Assembly: GCA_024998595.1 (NCBI GenBank)
Contig: JACOEK010000001.1
Span: 682,001-746,000, forward strand
Source: Nitrospira sp.
GTDB taxonomy: Bacteria > Nitrospirota > Nitrospiria > Nitrospirales > Nitrospiraceae
Length of the DNA stretch: 64,000 bases
Direction: 5' to 3'
Part shown: positions 1 through 9,718 of the stretch, piece after piece
How positions within the stretch are numbered: position 1 is the stretch's first letter
Layout: the number at the start of each line of letters is the position of its first letter
The notes under the pieces: generated by a model
Told to the model about the DNA's origin: nothing
Database searches by the model: none
The model's input: only the letters and a program-made list of their open reading frames with translations
Made by a program: the position numbers and the translations under genes

Positions 1-601
1 CGGAACGTCCAATTACCAAGTCGGACTTTCTGCCCCTAAATGGGTGGATACCGTGTGGGGTGGCTGCTTCAAAAAGGAACTCTTTAAGACAATTGGTTCT
101 TTCGATGAACAATTCATTAGAAATCAGGACGATGAATTCAATCATCGCCTCATTGCCAAGGGCGGACGGGTGTTGCTCGTGCCAGATGTGCACGCTTTTT
201 ATGTGGCGAGAAATTCTCTCTCCAAGTTGTGGTGTATGTTTTACCAGTACGGATATTTCAAGCCCCTCACAAGACATAAGCTCGGTAAAATTATGACTGG
301 GAGGCAACTTGCTCCTGCCGCGATGGTGATAAGCGGCGCGCTTTCATTGGTTTTAGCCATTGTTTTCCCGAAGTCCCTCATCTTGTTCATCGCATTGGTA
401 TCCGTGTATGTGACAGCTAGTGCCGCCCTCGGCATTCAGATCGGCATGAAAAATGGCTGGTTGTGTGGTCTCTGGATGCTCGTCGTTTTTCCGATAATTC
501 ACTTAAGTTATGGGATCGGATTTCTCCAGGGTGCACTGACTTTCTGGCTCTTGCCGAAGCAACGTACTGGCGATGTGACAGCGACACCTCTTTCGAGATG
601 A
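1..601 (+). CDS. Glycosyltransferase family 2, C-terminal part (cut by window edge)
   Basis: The reading frame is open from the first base, so only the C-terminal ~200 residues are seen. The visible part has the GT-A features expected downstream of the DxD site: a WGG-C segment, the acidic QDDEFNHRL segment where GT2 enzymes place their general base, and a VPD-V-H stretch. It is followed by about three hydrophobic segments typical of ExoA-like glycosyltransferases that act on lipid-linked sugars at the cytoplasmic membrane. The neighbours are a methyltransferase, an aminotransferase and a sugar-phosphate transferase, so a role in building a polysaccharide repeat unit is likely. The sugar donor and acceptor cannot be told. 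The N-terminal nucleotide-binding half lies outside the window. Confidence 0.85.
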   Translation, partial: GTSNYQVGLSAPKWVDTVWGGCFKKELFKTIGSFDEQFIRNQDDEFNHRLIAKGGRVLLVPDVHAFYVARNSLSKLWCMFYQYGYFKPLTRHKLGKIMTGRQLAPAAMVISGALSLVLAIVFPKSLILFIALVSVYVTASAALGIQIGMKNGWLCGLWMLVVFPIIHLSYGIGFLQGALTFWLLPKQRTGDVTATPLSR

Positions 602-642
602 TCCCTGTTCAAGAGTGGCTGGTTGGATAGTTGGGTAGGACG

Positions 643-1347
643 ATGACGCCATTCGATGAAGAGGAAGCTCGACTTCGACAGGTCGTGACGCGACGAGTGC
701 AGCAACTGCCGCATGACCTCTATGCAATGACCAACTGCGGTCAATTGTATATGTTGCAGGAGCGAGAACGCCGGGTTCTGAGCATTTTGCGGAAGAACAA
801 GTCCGACGTGCTCAACGTAGGTCGTATCCTTGAAGTAGGCTGCGGAACAGGCCTTTGGATTCGTGACCTCATCAGATGGGGTGTCAATCCCGCCCGCATT
901 ACTGGAGTAGAGCTTTTGCCAGAACGCGCGGTCGAGGCACGGCGACTATGTCCCGCAGAAGTGTCTATCCATTGTGGGAATGCTGCGACCCTTACATTTC
1001 CGGCGGATACGTTTGACCTTGTCATTCAGTCCACCGTGTTTACGTCTATTCTGAATCGAGAGGTTCAGAAGGATTTGGCTCGAGAAATGCTCAGGGTCCT
1101 CAAACCCGACGGGTTCATCCTCTGGTATGACTTTCATCTGAATAATCCCCGGAATCCTGACGTGCGTGGTGTCACACGGTATGATGTTCAACGACTCTTC
1201 CCCCAGTGTCACATCCAGCTAGCGCCCATTACGCTCGCTCCGCCGCTCGTCCGGCTCTTGGCGCCAGTTTCCTGGCTGGGCTGCCATTTGTTAAGCCTGG
1301 TGCCATTCTTTTGCACGCACTACCTCGGAATCATAAGGAAACGTTGA
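643..1347 (+). CDS. Class I SAM-dependent methyltransferase
   Basis: A 234-residue protein. Motif I for S-adenosylmethionine binding is clear (LEVGCGTGLW, about residue 65), followed by an acidic residue after the second strand (GVELLPE), a later N-A-A-T-L-F segment and the DLV-Q-S strand, giving the usual Rossmann order. The C-terminus has a hydrophobic stretch that may touch the membrane. ATG 643 is preferred over TTG 631 because GTAGGA lies just upstream of it. It sits 4 bases before the aminotransferase gene and downstream of a glycosyltransferase, so it probably methylates a sugar or a glycan terminus in the exopolysaccharide pathway. The substrate is not visible from sequence. Confidence 0.85.
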   Translation: MTPFDEEEARLRQVVTRRVQQLPHDLYAMTNCGQLYMLQERERRVLSILRKNKSDVLNVGRILEVGCGTGLWIRDLIRWGVNPARITGVELLPERAVEARRLCPAEVSIHCGNAATLTFPADTFDLVIQSTVFTSILNREVQKDLAREMLRVLKPDGFILWYDFHLNNPRNPDVRGVTRYDVQRLFPQCHIQLAPITLAPPLVRLLAPVSWLGCHLLSLVPFFCTHYLGIIRKR

Positions 1348-1351
1348 TGCA

Positions 1352-2512
1352 ATGAGTGGAAAATGGGTTCCATTCCATGCACCCTCAATCGGCGAAGAAG
1401 AAATTGCAGCAGTGTCCCAGGTTCTACGTTCGGGTTGGCTGACATCCGGCAGTAAAGTGAAGGAATTCGAATCGCTCTTTGCCGAGCAGGTCGGAGCCAA
1501 GCATGCGGTGGCTACCAATTCGGGGACGGCTGCTTTGCATATCGCCTTAGAGGCGCTCGGAGTGAAAGAAGGTGATGAGGTAATCGTTCCGACAATGACC
1601 TTTGCGGCGACTGCAGAGGTCGTCCACTACTTAAGAGCAACGCCTGTGCTGGTCGATTGTGAGCCGGTCACACTGAATCTGGACCTGAATGCACTCGATC
1701 GCGCTATGACTCGTCGCACCAAGGTCATTATGCCGGTACACTTTGGCGGACATCCTTGTGAAATGGATCGAATTCAGAGACTTGCAGAATCACACCATGC
1801 GACTGTGGTGGAAGATGCGGCTCATGCGTTTCCGGCGTGCTATCGAGACCGGCAAGTTGGTCATATAAGCGAGGTCACCTGCTTTTCGTTTTACGCCACC
1901 AAACCTCTCACAACAGGGGAGGGAGGGATGGCGACGACGGACAACGCCGAACGGGCCGAACATATGCGATGCATGACCTTGCACGGAATTACAAAAGATG
2001 CCTGGAATCGCTACACAGCAGCTGGATCGTGGTTCTACGAGATTCAATTCCCAGGGTACAAATACAATATGACCGATATTGCTGCTGCTATCGGGCTTGT
2101 TCAACTCCAAAGGTCCGGCCAGTTCCTCCAATCTCGAACACAGATTGCTGCAATGTACAATGAAGCCTTTGCCGATCTGGCAGAACTTCAATGTCCTATA
2201 GCGGAGCCTCACGTGGGTCATGCGTGGCATTTGTACATTATCCAATTGCAGTTAAACCGATTAAGAATCTCTCGCAATCAATTCATCGAAGCGTTGAAAA
2301 AGGAACATGTGGGGGCATCGGTCCATTTCATCCCGCTCCACCTGCATCCCTATTATCGGAAGACGTTCGGGTACCGTCCCGAAGATTTTCCCCAAGCAAC
2401 GGCCTTGTTTGATCGCATTGTTTCTCTGCCGATTTATCCTAGTATGGACGAGGAGGATGTGGCGGCGGTGATTCGCGCGGTACGCACCGTTGTCGCACAG
2501 TGGCGACGATGA
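1352..2512 (+). CDS. DegT/DnrJ/EryC1/StrS family PLP-dependent sugar aminotransferase
   Basis: A 386-residue, full-length member of the fold-type I sugar aminotransferases that convert a nucleotide-linked keto-sugar to an amino-sugar. The family signatures are visible: TNSGTAALH near residue 55, the VIVPT-TF-AT segment, VEDAAHAF with the PLP-pyridine aspartate, and the Schiff-base lysine Lys184 in the context FYATKPLTTGEGG. The nearby FlaA1/CapD-type dehydratase could supply a 4-keto-6-deoxy sugar as substrate, which would give a 4-amino-4,6-dideoxy sugar as in WecE/PglE systems; this link is inference. The stop codon overlaps the start of the next gene by ATGA, so the two are translationally coupled. 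Confidence 0.92.
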   Translation: MSGKWVPFHAPSIGEEEIAAVSQVLRSGWLTSGSKVKEFESLFAEQVGAKHAVATNSGTAALHIALEALGVKEGDEVIVPTMTFAATAEVVHYLRATPVLVDCEPVTLNLDLNALDRAMTRRTKVIMPVHFGGHPCEMDRIQRLAESHHATVVEDAAHAFPACYRDRQVGHISEVTCFSFYATKPLTTGEGGMATTDNAERAEHMRCMTLHGITKDAWNRYTAAGSWFYEIQFPGYKYNMTDIAAAIGLVQLQRSGQFLQSRTQIAAMYNEAFADLAELQCPIAEPHVGHAWHLYIIQLQLNRLRISRNQFIEALKKEHVGASVHFIPLHLHPYYRKTFGYRPEDFPQATALFDRIVSLPIYPSMDEEDVAAVIRAVRTVVAQWRR

Positions 2513-3102
2513 CTAAACGCGTATTTGATATCCTCATGTCTTCACTGGGCATCATTTTGCTATCTCCGTTGCTCTTGCTCATTGTCCTGCTTGTCAAAAT
2601 AGATTCCCCAGGCCCTGCGCTGTTTAAGCAGGAACGAACCGGACGGAACTTTCGTCTGTTCAAGATCATCAAGTTTCGGACCATGACGGGAGAGCCAACC
2701 GCCGACGCGCTCCTCACCGTGGGAGAAGACGTTCGTATAACAAGAGTTGGACGATGGCTACGCAGATTCAAGTTGGACGAACTCCCGCAACTGTTCAATG
2801 TCGTGATCGGGGACATGAGTTTAGTGGGACCGCGTCCGGAGGTTCCTCGCTATGTTGAGATGTTTCGAAAAGACTATGAGGAGCTACTTGCGGTTCAGCC
2901 CGGACTGACCGACTTGGCCTCGATCAAATATCGTCACGAGGCGGCATTATTAGGCATGGCCCAGAATGCTGAGCAGGAATATCTCTCGATTATTCTCCCA
3001 GATAAAATTCGTATCGCTAAGACCTATCTTCGTCAGTCATCCTTCCCGGCGGATCTCGCTATCATCCTAAGAACGCTTTTGGGTAAGCCTCAAAGGGGCT
3101 GA
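2509..3102 (+). CDS. Bacterial sugar transferase (undecaprenyl-phosphate sugar phosphotransferase, PglC/WcaJ C-terminal type)
   Basis: A 197-residue minimal member of the polyprenyl-phosphate phosphoglycosyl transferases, which move a sugar-1-phosphate from a nucleotide sugar to undecaprenyl phosphate and so start a repeat unit at the inner membrane. It has one N-terminal re-entrant hydrophobic segment, then KIIKFRTM, LDELPQLFNV, GDMSLVGPRPE, all hallmark motifs of this family. The size is that of the short PglC type rather than the five-helix WcaJ type. ATG 2509 is chosen because it overlaps the upstream stop as ATGA; GTG 2500 is an alternative. About 190 bases without a gene follow before the dehydratase gene. 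Confidence 0.93.
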   Translation: MTKRVFDILMSSLGIILLSPLLLLIVLLVKIDSPGPALFKQERTGRNFRLFKIIKFRTMTGEPTADALLTVGEDVRITRVGRWLRRFKLDELPQLFNVVIGDMSLVGPRPEVPRYVEMFRKDYEELLAVQPGLTDLASIKYRHEAALLGMAQNAEQEYLSIILPDKIRIAKTYLRQSSFPADLAIILRTLLGKPQRG

Positions 3103-3296
3103 CAGTGTTGGATGAGTTCGTAGCGAGATTTGCGGCACATCTCATCATCTCAATAGCTAACTTGATGCAAAGAGAGGAGAGATCTTCTCTGTACATCGTC
3201 CTGCTTAGGGCTGGATTCGATCCTCAAAGACAATGTATTCTTTCGAGCCGACCTTAGGAGCCCACTCCGTAACGGTTAGCTCAAAGCGGGATATCT

Positions 3297-5267
3297 ATGG
3301 CTCGTTCATTCGCTACATTTTTCGCGACCATACCTCGGCGGTGGGCGTTGCTCTTCACTCACGTAGGCTTGGCAGCCCTCTCCAACTGGGTGGCCTTCTT
3401 GCTTCGTTTTGACGAGGACATTCCTGCAGGGCAGTGGGACCTGTTTGCGGCCATGCTTCCGTTGCTCCTCGTTATACGTGCGATCACTTTTTATCCCTTC
3501 CGACTCCATGATGGACTCTGGCGATACACGAGCCTTTGGGACGTTCGCGACTTGGCCTTGAGCGTCGGAGTGAGCACGCTTCTGTTTGCAGGGACGGTTC
3601 GATTCGGAATGGGCCTCTGGTCCTATCCGTCCTCGGTTTTCGTGATCGATGCTCTTGTCCTGCTGTGTCTATTGACCGGTCTTCGATTGGTTCCCAGGCT
3701 GGTTCGTGAAATGAGATTGCGCGAACCGGGTTTGAAGCGAGTGCTGATCATCGGAGCCGGTGACGCCGGAGCAATGATCGTGCGGGAAATGCGCAATAAT
3801 CCTTCGTACGGCTATAGTCCGATAGGGTTCGTTGACGACAATCCGAAGAAAATCGGTCACCGCATTCACGGGGTGACCGTATTGGGCAGCAGAGATAATC
3901 TGACAAGAATTGTTGCCGAACAGAACCCTAACGTGGTGCTTGTCGCCATCCCCAGCGCGGCTCCCGCTGAAACTCGGGCCGTCGTGAAGGCGTTGGAGTC
4001 CTTCAATCTTCCCATTCAAACCTTGCCTACTCTTCGAGATCTCTTGCAGTGCCGCGTCGAGGTCAGCCAGATTCGTAATCTTTCCATCGAGGATTTATTG
4101 GATCGTGTTCCCGTCGATCTTGCCACGGAGCCGCTCCGAAGACTCATTTATGGCGAGCGGATCCTAATCACTGGCGCCGGTGGGTCGATCGGCTCGGAGC
4201 TTTGTCGACAGGTGGCTAGGCTCTCACCCGCTGCATTGGTGGTGCTTGATCGTTATGAACATGGGCTATTCGCTGTCGCGAATGAACTTTCGACGGCCGG
4301 CCAGACCTGTATCGTTCCGGTCATCGGCGATGTCACCGATGTTGCTCAGATGAATCGGTTGTTTGCCGAGCATCGGCCCACGCTGGTGTTCCATGCGGCA
4401 GCGCACAAACATGTGCCCCTCATGGAAGGAAATCCTTGCGAGGCGGTTCTGAATAACGTCGGTGGAACCAGAATTGTTGCAGAGGCGGCGCATCGTCACG
4501 AGGTGGATCGATTTATTCTCATTTCCACGGATAAGGCCGTGAACCCCGTGAGTGTCATGGGAGCCAGCAAAGGGGTAGCCGAACTGTTCATCCAGGATCT
4601 GAGCCGCTCGTCTCGCACAATCTTTACAACGGTGCGTTTCGGGAATGTGCTGGGAAGTAATGGCAGCGTGATTCCGCTGTTCTTGAATCAGATCAAGGTT
4701 GGAGGGCCAGTTACGATTACGGATTCTGGCATGCGTCGTTATTTCATGCTGATTGGAGAAGCGGTGCAGTTAGTGCTACATGCCGCGTGCCTGGCGCGAG
4801 GGGGTGACCTTTTTGTCCTGGAAATGGGCGAGCAGATCCGTGTTGTGGACATGGCGCGCAATCTAATTCGGTTGTCGGGTCTTGTTCCGGATAAAGACAT
4901 CGCGCTGACTTATCTTGGTTGCAGGCCCGGAGAGAAGTTGGTGGAGGAGTTGATCGCCCGCCATGAAACGGTGGAACCAACGACCGTTCCCAAAATCCTC
5001 TGCGTCCGGGCAGATCCTGCTCGTGATCTATCCCAGGTGCCAGGATTGGTGACCAGATTGGAGGGCGCTGCCTGCGAGGGCAATGTCTCGAAGATGCTGA
5101 CTCTTCTGGGTAAATTACTTCCCACATACCGTTCGACCGCGCTACCCATTGCTCAAGAGACAGTCCGAGAATTCGATGGTCTTGTCCCTACAGACTCTCT
5201 GTCGTCTCCTTCGGATATTGTGACGGTCGCCGGGCCTGCATCGGTTGGTCGGCGCAGGCGAAAATGA
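3297..5267 (+). CDS. FlaA1/CapD/WbpM-type membrane nucleotide-sugar 4,6-dehydratase
   Basis: A 656-residue protein in the long, membrane-bound class. About four N-terminal transmembrane segments (residues ~10-130) are followed by a first Rossmann-like domain (VLIIGAGDAG near residue 150) and then the extended SDR catalytic domain with ITGAGGSIGSE near residue 290. The active site shows STDKAVNPVSVMGASKG, where methionine takes the place of the usual tyrosine before xxxK, as in FlaA1 and PglF. These enzymes make UDP-4-keto-6-deoxy-HexNAc. The gene lies in the exopolysaccharide block, and the product could feed the DegT aminotransferase upstream. The C-terminal ~60 residues are an unassigned tail. 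Confidence 0.92.
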   Translation: MARSFATFFATIPRRWALLFTHVGLAALSNWVAFLLRFDEDIPAGQWDLFAAMLPLLLVIRAITFYPFRLHDGLWRYTSLWDVRDLALSVGVSTLLFAGTVRFGMGLWSYPSSVFVIDALVLLCLLTGLRLVPRLVREMRLREPGLKRVLIIGAGDAGAMIVREMRNNPSYGYSPIGFVDDNPKKIGHRIHGVTVLGSRDNLTRIVAEQNPNVVLVAIPSAAPAETRAVVKALESFNLPIQTLPTLRDLLQCRVEVSQIRNLSIEDLLDRVPVDLATEPLRRLIYGERILITGAGGSIGSELCRQVARLSPAALVVLDRYEHGLFAVANELSTAGQTCIVPVIGDVTDVAQMNRLFAEHRPTLVFHAAAHKHVPLMEGNPCEAVLNNVGGTRIVAEAAHRHEVDRFILISTDKAVNPVSVMGASKGVAELFIQDLSRSSRTIFTTVRFGNVLGSNGSVIPLFLNQIKVGGPVTITDSGMRRYFMLIGEAVQLVLHAACLARGGDLFVLEMGEQIRVVDMARNLIRLSGLVPDKDIALTYLGCRPGEKLVEELIARHETVEPTTVPKILCVRADPARDLSQVPGLVTRLEGAACEGNVSKMLTLLGKLLPTYRSTALPIAQETVREFDGLVPTDSLSSPSDIVTVAGPASVGRRRRK

Positions 5268-5352
5268 TGTGCCTTCGCTGTGCCAGGTCGAAATCCCTAT
5301 CCTCGCTGCTGACTCTCCCCACAGTTCTGCCCGTTCGGATCAGGCCCGTCTT

Positions 5353-6987
5353 GTGAATGCCCGTCGGGTGTCATTCGGTCTCAGTCTTGGACTGACCCTC
5401 TGGCTGGTCTTGAGCGGTACTGCCCTGGCATCGAGTAATCTGCCGCTGCACCACTGGGGATATGACGCGATCGAACGTTTGATTGCCCTGGGCGTGATCG
5501 ACCGCGCCTTGGTGGGGGCGAAGCCGTTCACCCGCATGCAGGCGGCCCAGTACGTAGCGCGGGCGATCGAACGGGTTCGCGCCGACGAGATTGACATTGA
5601 CGGTCGAGAGGCCATTGCCGAGCCGCTGTTGGAACGGTTGCTCGGGGAGTTCCGCCCGGAACTCATTCGCCTCGGCACCATCCGTGCGCGTCCTGAAGAC
5701 AAGACCGGTTCGCTGAGGTTCGGCGCCCGCGTCACCTCTGAGGTCGATGCGTCGTCGATCGGCGGCGGACAAACAATCCGGTTTCGTGAGAATCGGGGTG
5801 GGGAATATTTCGTCAACGGCGTCCAGAATCAAACCGATGTGCGGGCCTGGGCGGAGTTGAACGAATGGGCCGCCGTGATGGTCCAACCGAAATTCATCAG
5901 CAATCGTCATCTCCTGGGGTTGGGGGCGACTAATAACAGCGACAATTTTTACCTGCGCGAGTTCAGCCTCAAATTGAGTTATGCCAACATCGCGTTGGAG
6001 GTGGGGCGAGGGACGCAATGGTGGGGGCCCGGGTACCATGGGTCGCTACTGCTCACCGATCATGCGTTTCCAATGGATATGATCAAATTGGGCACGGAGC
6101 GGCCGTTCCAATTGCCGGGATTTCTCAGTGGACTGGGCGATTGGAAGGTCAATGCCTTTCTGGCTCAATTGGAACGCAATCGTGATTTTTCGCGTGCCCG
6201 GGTCTTTGGATTGCGTATCAGTTACCTGCCCGTTTCCTGGTTGGAGTTCGGACTGACACGCCTGACGCAGTTCGGCGGGCGCGGGCGCGATCAATCGTTT
6301 CCGGAAACGGTCGTCGATACCTACATCCATCCGGCCAATCAGGGGTCAGACAAGGATGTGAACGAACAGGGGATGGCCGATTTCCGGCTCAGATTGCCGT
6401 CGGTTCCGTACCTGATTCCCTTTCCCGCGGGTCTTCAGCTGTACGGGGAGATCGGGACGGAGGACAAGTGGTCGCAATTGCCGATTCCGAGCCGGGCGGC
6501 GTTTCTAGGCGGCATTTATATCCCCCAGCTGTTTCAAGGTGACACCGTGGACCTGCGAATCGAATATGCGGATACAGACTATGGACGGCGACGCCATCCT
6601 GAACTGGGAGGCGTATGGTACAACAACGGGACCTACACCAGCGGCATGCGTTACCGAGGGTTCCCGCTGGGACATCATATGGGAACCGACGGGACTGACT
6701 TTTTTGTGCGCAGCACCCGGTATCTCACCGATAGCCTGCAGTTGGGCGCGAACTTTAACCTGCAGGAGCGGGAACGAGGCCAACCGGTGCACGAGAAGAA
6801 GCGGGAAGCTGCCGTCGATCTGACCTGGTGGTATTCCAGAGATGTCCAATTCATGGCTGGTTATACATATCAACGTCTGACCAACCCCGGCCAAATATCT
6901 GCGATCACTCCCTTTTTAGAAACCTTCGCGGCCGGCGTGACGGCGAAGAATCACCTTCTGTGGACGTCGGTGGCGATACAGTTTTGA
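5353..6987 (+). CDS. Capsule assembly Wzi family outer-membrane protein
   Basis: A secreted beta-rich protein of ~544 residues with the Wzi pattern: an N-terminal helical part (HHWGYDAIERL), then repeated amphipathic strands and the signature GRGTQWWGPGYHGSLLL, followed by LSGLGDW-N-F-AQLE and a C-terminal VAIQF that ends in phenylalanine as outer-membrane barrels do. Wzi proteins hold or organise capsule or exopolysaccharide at the cell surface. GTG 5353 gives a clean signal peptide (NARR, hydrophobic core, cleavage after TALA). The frame is open back to TTG 5245 inside the upstream gene, and GTG 5269 just after that gene's stop is another possible start, but both would put an unlikely extension before the signal peptide. 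No strong ribosome-binding site decides it. Confidence 0.88.
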   Translation: MNARRVSFGLSLGLTLWLVLSGTALASSNLPLHHWGYDAIERLIALGVIDRALVGAKPFTRMQAAQYVARAIERVRADEIDIDGREAIAEPLLERLLGEFRPELIRLGTIRARPEDKTGSLRFGARVTSEVDASSIGGGQTIRFRENRGGEYFVNGVQNQTDVRAWAELNEWAAVMVQPKFISNRHLLGLGATNNSDNFYLREFSLKLSYANIALEVGRGTQWWGPGYHGSLLLTDHAFPMDMIKLGTERPFQLPGFLSGLGDWKVNAFLAQLERNRDFSRARVFGLRISYLPVSWLEFGLTRLTQFGGRGRDQSFPETVVDTYIHPANQGSDKDVNEQGMADFRLRLPSVPYLIPFPAGLQLYGEIGTEDKWSQLPIPSRAAFLGGIYIPQLFQGDTVDLRIEYADTDYGRRRHPELGGVWYNNGTYTSGMRYRGFPLGHHMGTDGTDFFVRSTRYLTDSLQLGANFNLQERERGQPVHEKKREAAVDLTWWYSRDVQFMAGYTYQRLTNPGQISAITPFLETFAAGVTAKNHLLWTSVAIQF

Positions 6988-7077
6988 CGATTCGCATTCA
7001 CGGCTTGTTTGACTGAGATGATGATTTTGGATTAGAACCTACAGTCGTTATCCACAGGGTGAGGCTGCCTAAAATCT

Positions 7078-9705
7078 ATGCGTGATTCAACACTAAAACC
7101 TGTGCCTGTCGTGGGTCGTGCTCACGTACAGGGTCGATGGACGCGGCTGGTTATCTGGATGCTGGTGGGAGGGATGGTTCTTCCCCCCTCGTTGCTGGCG
7201 CAGACGCTGGCCAATCCCGCGCTTCCTTCCTCTCCCTCTGGTTCATCCGCTGGCCCCTCGATTGGCAACCAAATGTCACCCTTTCTTCCGTTCGGGAACT
7301 ACGGACTTCCCACTCCTCCTGGGCAGGCTATTGTTACGAATCCGACCGCTACCCAGCCGATTGTTCCTCAGCATGCGCCATGTCCAGTTCCTACGGCGCC
7401 TGATCTTTCACCCGAAAACACGGTGCCGAATCTCAACGATTATTGGCCCATGGCGGCAAATAGTTTATTGCCTGCCTCGGTCGAGCAACGTATGCGGCAA
7501 GAAGAAGAGGAGCGCGACCGGCTGCTCGAGCGGGATCAAGCAGAGAAAGAAAAGCGGAGCTTAGAGCACCAGACACAGGTCGAGCGCGAAAAGAAAGGTG
7601 TGTCTCAACTCCAGGGTTTGCAATCTGCTATGCAGGGAGCCATGGGGATGGGACAGCAGTCGCAAGCGCTGGCTCAAGCCAATCAACAACAAAAAACACA
7701 GCTTCAGCAAAAACCGTTTACCGCGGAACTGCTTCGTCATCAAGACTTTTCGGTTGAAGAAGCCTTCGCGCAGTTTTCGGTGCTGCAGGGAGTCAAGAGT
7801 CGTCTGAAACAATTCGGCTATGATTTTTTTGACGCCCATGCGGGCGGGTTCACTTCGTTACAAGATGTGCCGGTCGGGCCAGACTATGTGATCGGCCCGC
7901 AAGATTCTCTGGCCGTGCACATTTGGAATGTGCCGGATCAAAACTTCAATCGCAGTTACATCGCTCCGGTCGAGCGGGATGGGATGGTGGTGATTCCGCA
8001 GATCGGCGCTATTCCGGTTGGAGGACAAACCTTTTCGCAGGCCGAACGTACCATCCATGCTCGGTTGAGCATGCTCCTGAAACGCTTTGAATTGCACGTG
8101 TCAATGGCCCGCATCCGAACGATGAAAGTCTATGTGGTAGGCGAAGTGGCGAGGCCGGGCGCGTATGAACTCAGTGCCTTGGCTACAGCGTCGAATGCGA
8201 TCTATGCGGCCTGTGGGCCTTCTCGGTCGGGCTCCTTACGACAAATCAGGATCATGCGAGAAGGGAAGACGGTCGGGCAGTTGGACCTGTACGACTTCTT
8301 GATTCAGGGGGATCGGCGGCAGGACAATCGGTTGCAGGCGGGCGATGTGGTGCTCGTTCCTCCCCTGGGCCCGGTGGTGGCTATCAGCGGATCGGTCAAG
8401 CGACCTGCAATTTACGAGATGAAGCCCGGTGCCCGACTGACGGAATTACTGACGTTGGCGGGAGGCCTCACCCCGTTGTCTGATCGCCAGCGCTGCCATT
8501 TGTTTCGACAGGATCCGGCCCTTCAGGAACGTAACATGATCGATGTTGATCTCGTGCGGGCTCTGGCGTCTCAAGGCCAAGAAAAAAGTCGACTGGGTAT
8601 TGAAGGCGGAGATCCCATTCTCCTGGATGGCGATTATATCCGTATTCCAACATTACCTACCCAAGTGGTGAACGTGGTGAGTCTTGTTGGCGCGGTGAAA
8701 AGTCCCGGTCCGTATGAGTACCGTGCCGGCATGCACGTGAAGGACATCTTATCGCCGGAACAACTCTCAGTTGATGCCTATGCGGATCGGGCCGAAATCG
8801 TTCGCACAGATCCTGTGACTTATCTGACCAAAGTGATTCAATTTAGTCCGAAAGCCCTGTTCGAAGGCCACGAATCAGACAACCACTCGTTGCGGCGATT
8901 AGATCAGGTGGTAATCGCGAGTCAGCTGAGACCTCCGGCTCTTGTGCTGGTGGAAGGCGAAGTGCGTCGGGCCGGCTACTTCACCATTGAAATCGGTGAG
9001 CGGCTTAGTTCGGTGTTGAAACGTTCCGGCGGATTTAGCCCCAATGCGTTCCCGAACGGCATCATGTTGGTGCGAGAATCGGTCAAATTGAAACAGCAGG
9101 CTGAACTAGATCGATTTATTGCGGCAGAGCGACAGCGCCTGACCGCGCAATCCGCCGGCATTGCTGCAGGAACAGCAGGGCTGACAGCTGCGTCGGCTTT
9201 TGCGACAAGCGGGACGATCGCAGAACAGCAGGTCCTTTCCCTTCGGCTTCAGCAGCTAGAAGCCACCGCATCTCGGATCGAATTGGGCCGGGTGATTGTC
9301 CGGTTGGATTCGATCGAGAGCTTGGAAGGGACGGAAGACGATATTATCCTCGAATCGCGTGACCGTATCACGATTCCGACTCCCCCCCAGACGGTTGGGA
9401 TTATCGGCTCGGTGAAGAACCCCAGTACTGTGGTGTATCGGCCAGGCTTGGATCTCAATGACTATCTGCGGCAAGCCGGAGGCATCACCGAAGACGCCAA
9501 CAAGCGTGAGATGTATGTGATGCGCGCGAATGGAACCACTGATTCCTCGTACCTCTCCGCGAAGGAAATGCGACCCGGCGATACCATAGTGGTGCCGCAG
9601 AAAATCGAGGCACGTCCTCCGCAGTTGGCCTTGTGGCAGACCGTGGCGAGTATTATCGGCAGTCTGGCGTTGACGGCGGCCGGTATTGCGGTGGTAGGTC
9701 GATAA
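7078..9705 (+). CDS. Polysaccharide export (Wza-like) protein with five SLBB domains
   Basis: An 875-residue secreted protein. After a signal peptide come ~220 residues that are Pro/Ser/Gln-rich and then a charged coiled-coil-like stretch. The Poly_export domain begins near residue 268 (DYVIGPQDSLAVHIW). Five SLBB-type repeats follow, recognised by their repeated G-x-V-x-x-P/A-G-x-Y core at about residues 351, 435, 534, 623 and 771; an Ala/Gln-rich helix separates the fourth and fifth. The C-terminus has a hydrophobic segment. Wza-type proteins form the outer-membrane channel for exopolysaccharide; classical Wza is ~380 residues with fewer SLBB units, so this is a large variant. The chain-length gene follows after 13 bases. 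Confidence 0.92.
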   Translation: MRDSTLKPVPVVGRAHVQGRWTRLVIWMLVGGMVLPPSLLAQTLANPALPSSPSGSSAGPSIGNQMSPFLPFGNYGLPTPPGQAIVTNPTATQPIVPQHAPCPVPTAPDLSPENTVPNLNDYWPMAANSLLPASVEQRMRQEEEERDRLLERDQAEKEKRSLEHQTQVEREKKGVSQLQGLQSAMQGAMGMGQQSQALAQANQQQKTQLQQKPFTAELLRHQDFSVEEAFAQFSVLQGVKSRLKQFGYDFFDAHAGGFTSLQDVPVGPDYVIGPQDSLAVHIWNVPDQNFNRSYIAPVERDGMVVIPQIGAIPVGGQTFSQAERTIHARLSMLLKRFELHVSMARIRTMKVYVVGEVARPGAYELSALATASNAIYAACGPSRSGSLRQIRIMREGKTVGQLDLYDFLIQGDRRQDNRLQAGDVVLVPPLGPVVAISGSVKRPAIYEMKPGARLTELLTLAGGLTPLSDRQRCHLFRQDPALQERNMIDVDLVRALASQGQEKSRLGIEGGDPILLDGDYIRIPTLPTQVVNVVSLVGAVKSPGPYEYRAGMHVKDILSPEQLSVDAYADRAEIVRTDPVTYLTKVIQFSPKALFEGHESDNHSLRRLDQVVIASQLRPPALVLVEGEVRRAGYFTIEIGERLSSVLKRSGGFSPNAFPNGIMLVRESVKLKQQAELDRFIAAERQRLTAQSAGIAAGTAGLTAASAFATSGTIAEQQVLSLRLQQLEATASRIELGRVIVRLDSIESLEGTEDDIILESRDRITIPTPPQTVGIIGSVKNPSTVVYRPGLDLNDYLRQAGGITEDANKREMYVMRANGTTDSSYLSAKEMRPGDTIVVPQKIEARPPQLALWQTVASIIGSLALTAAGIAVVGR

Positions 9706-9718
9706 TCAAGGGGGCATT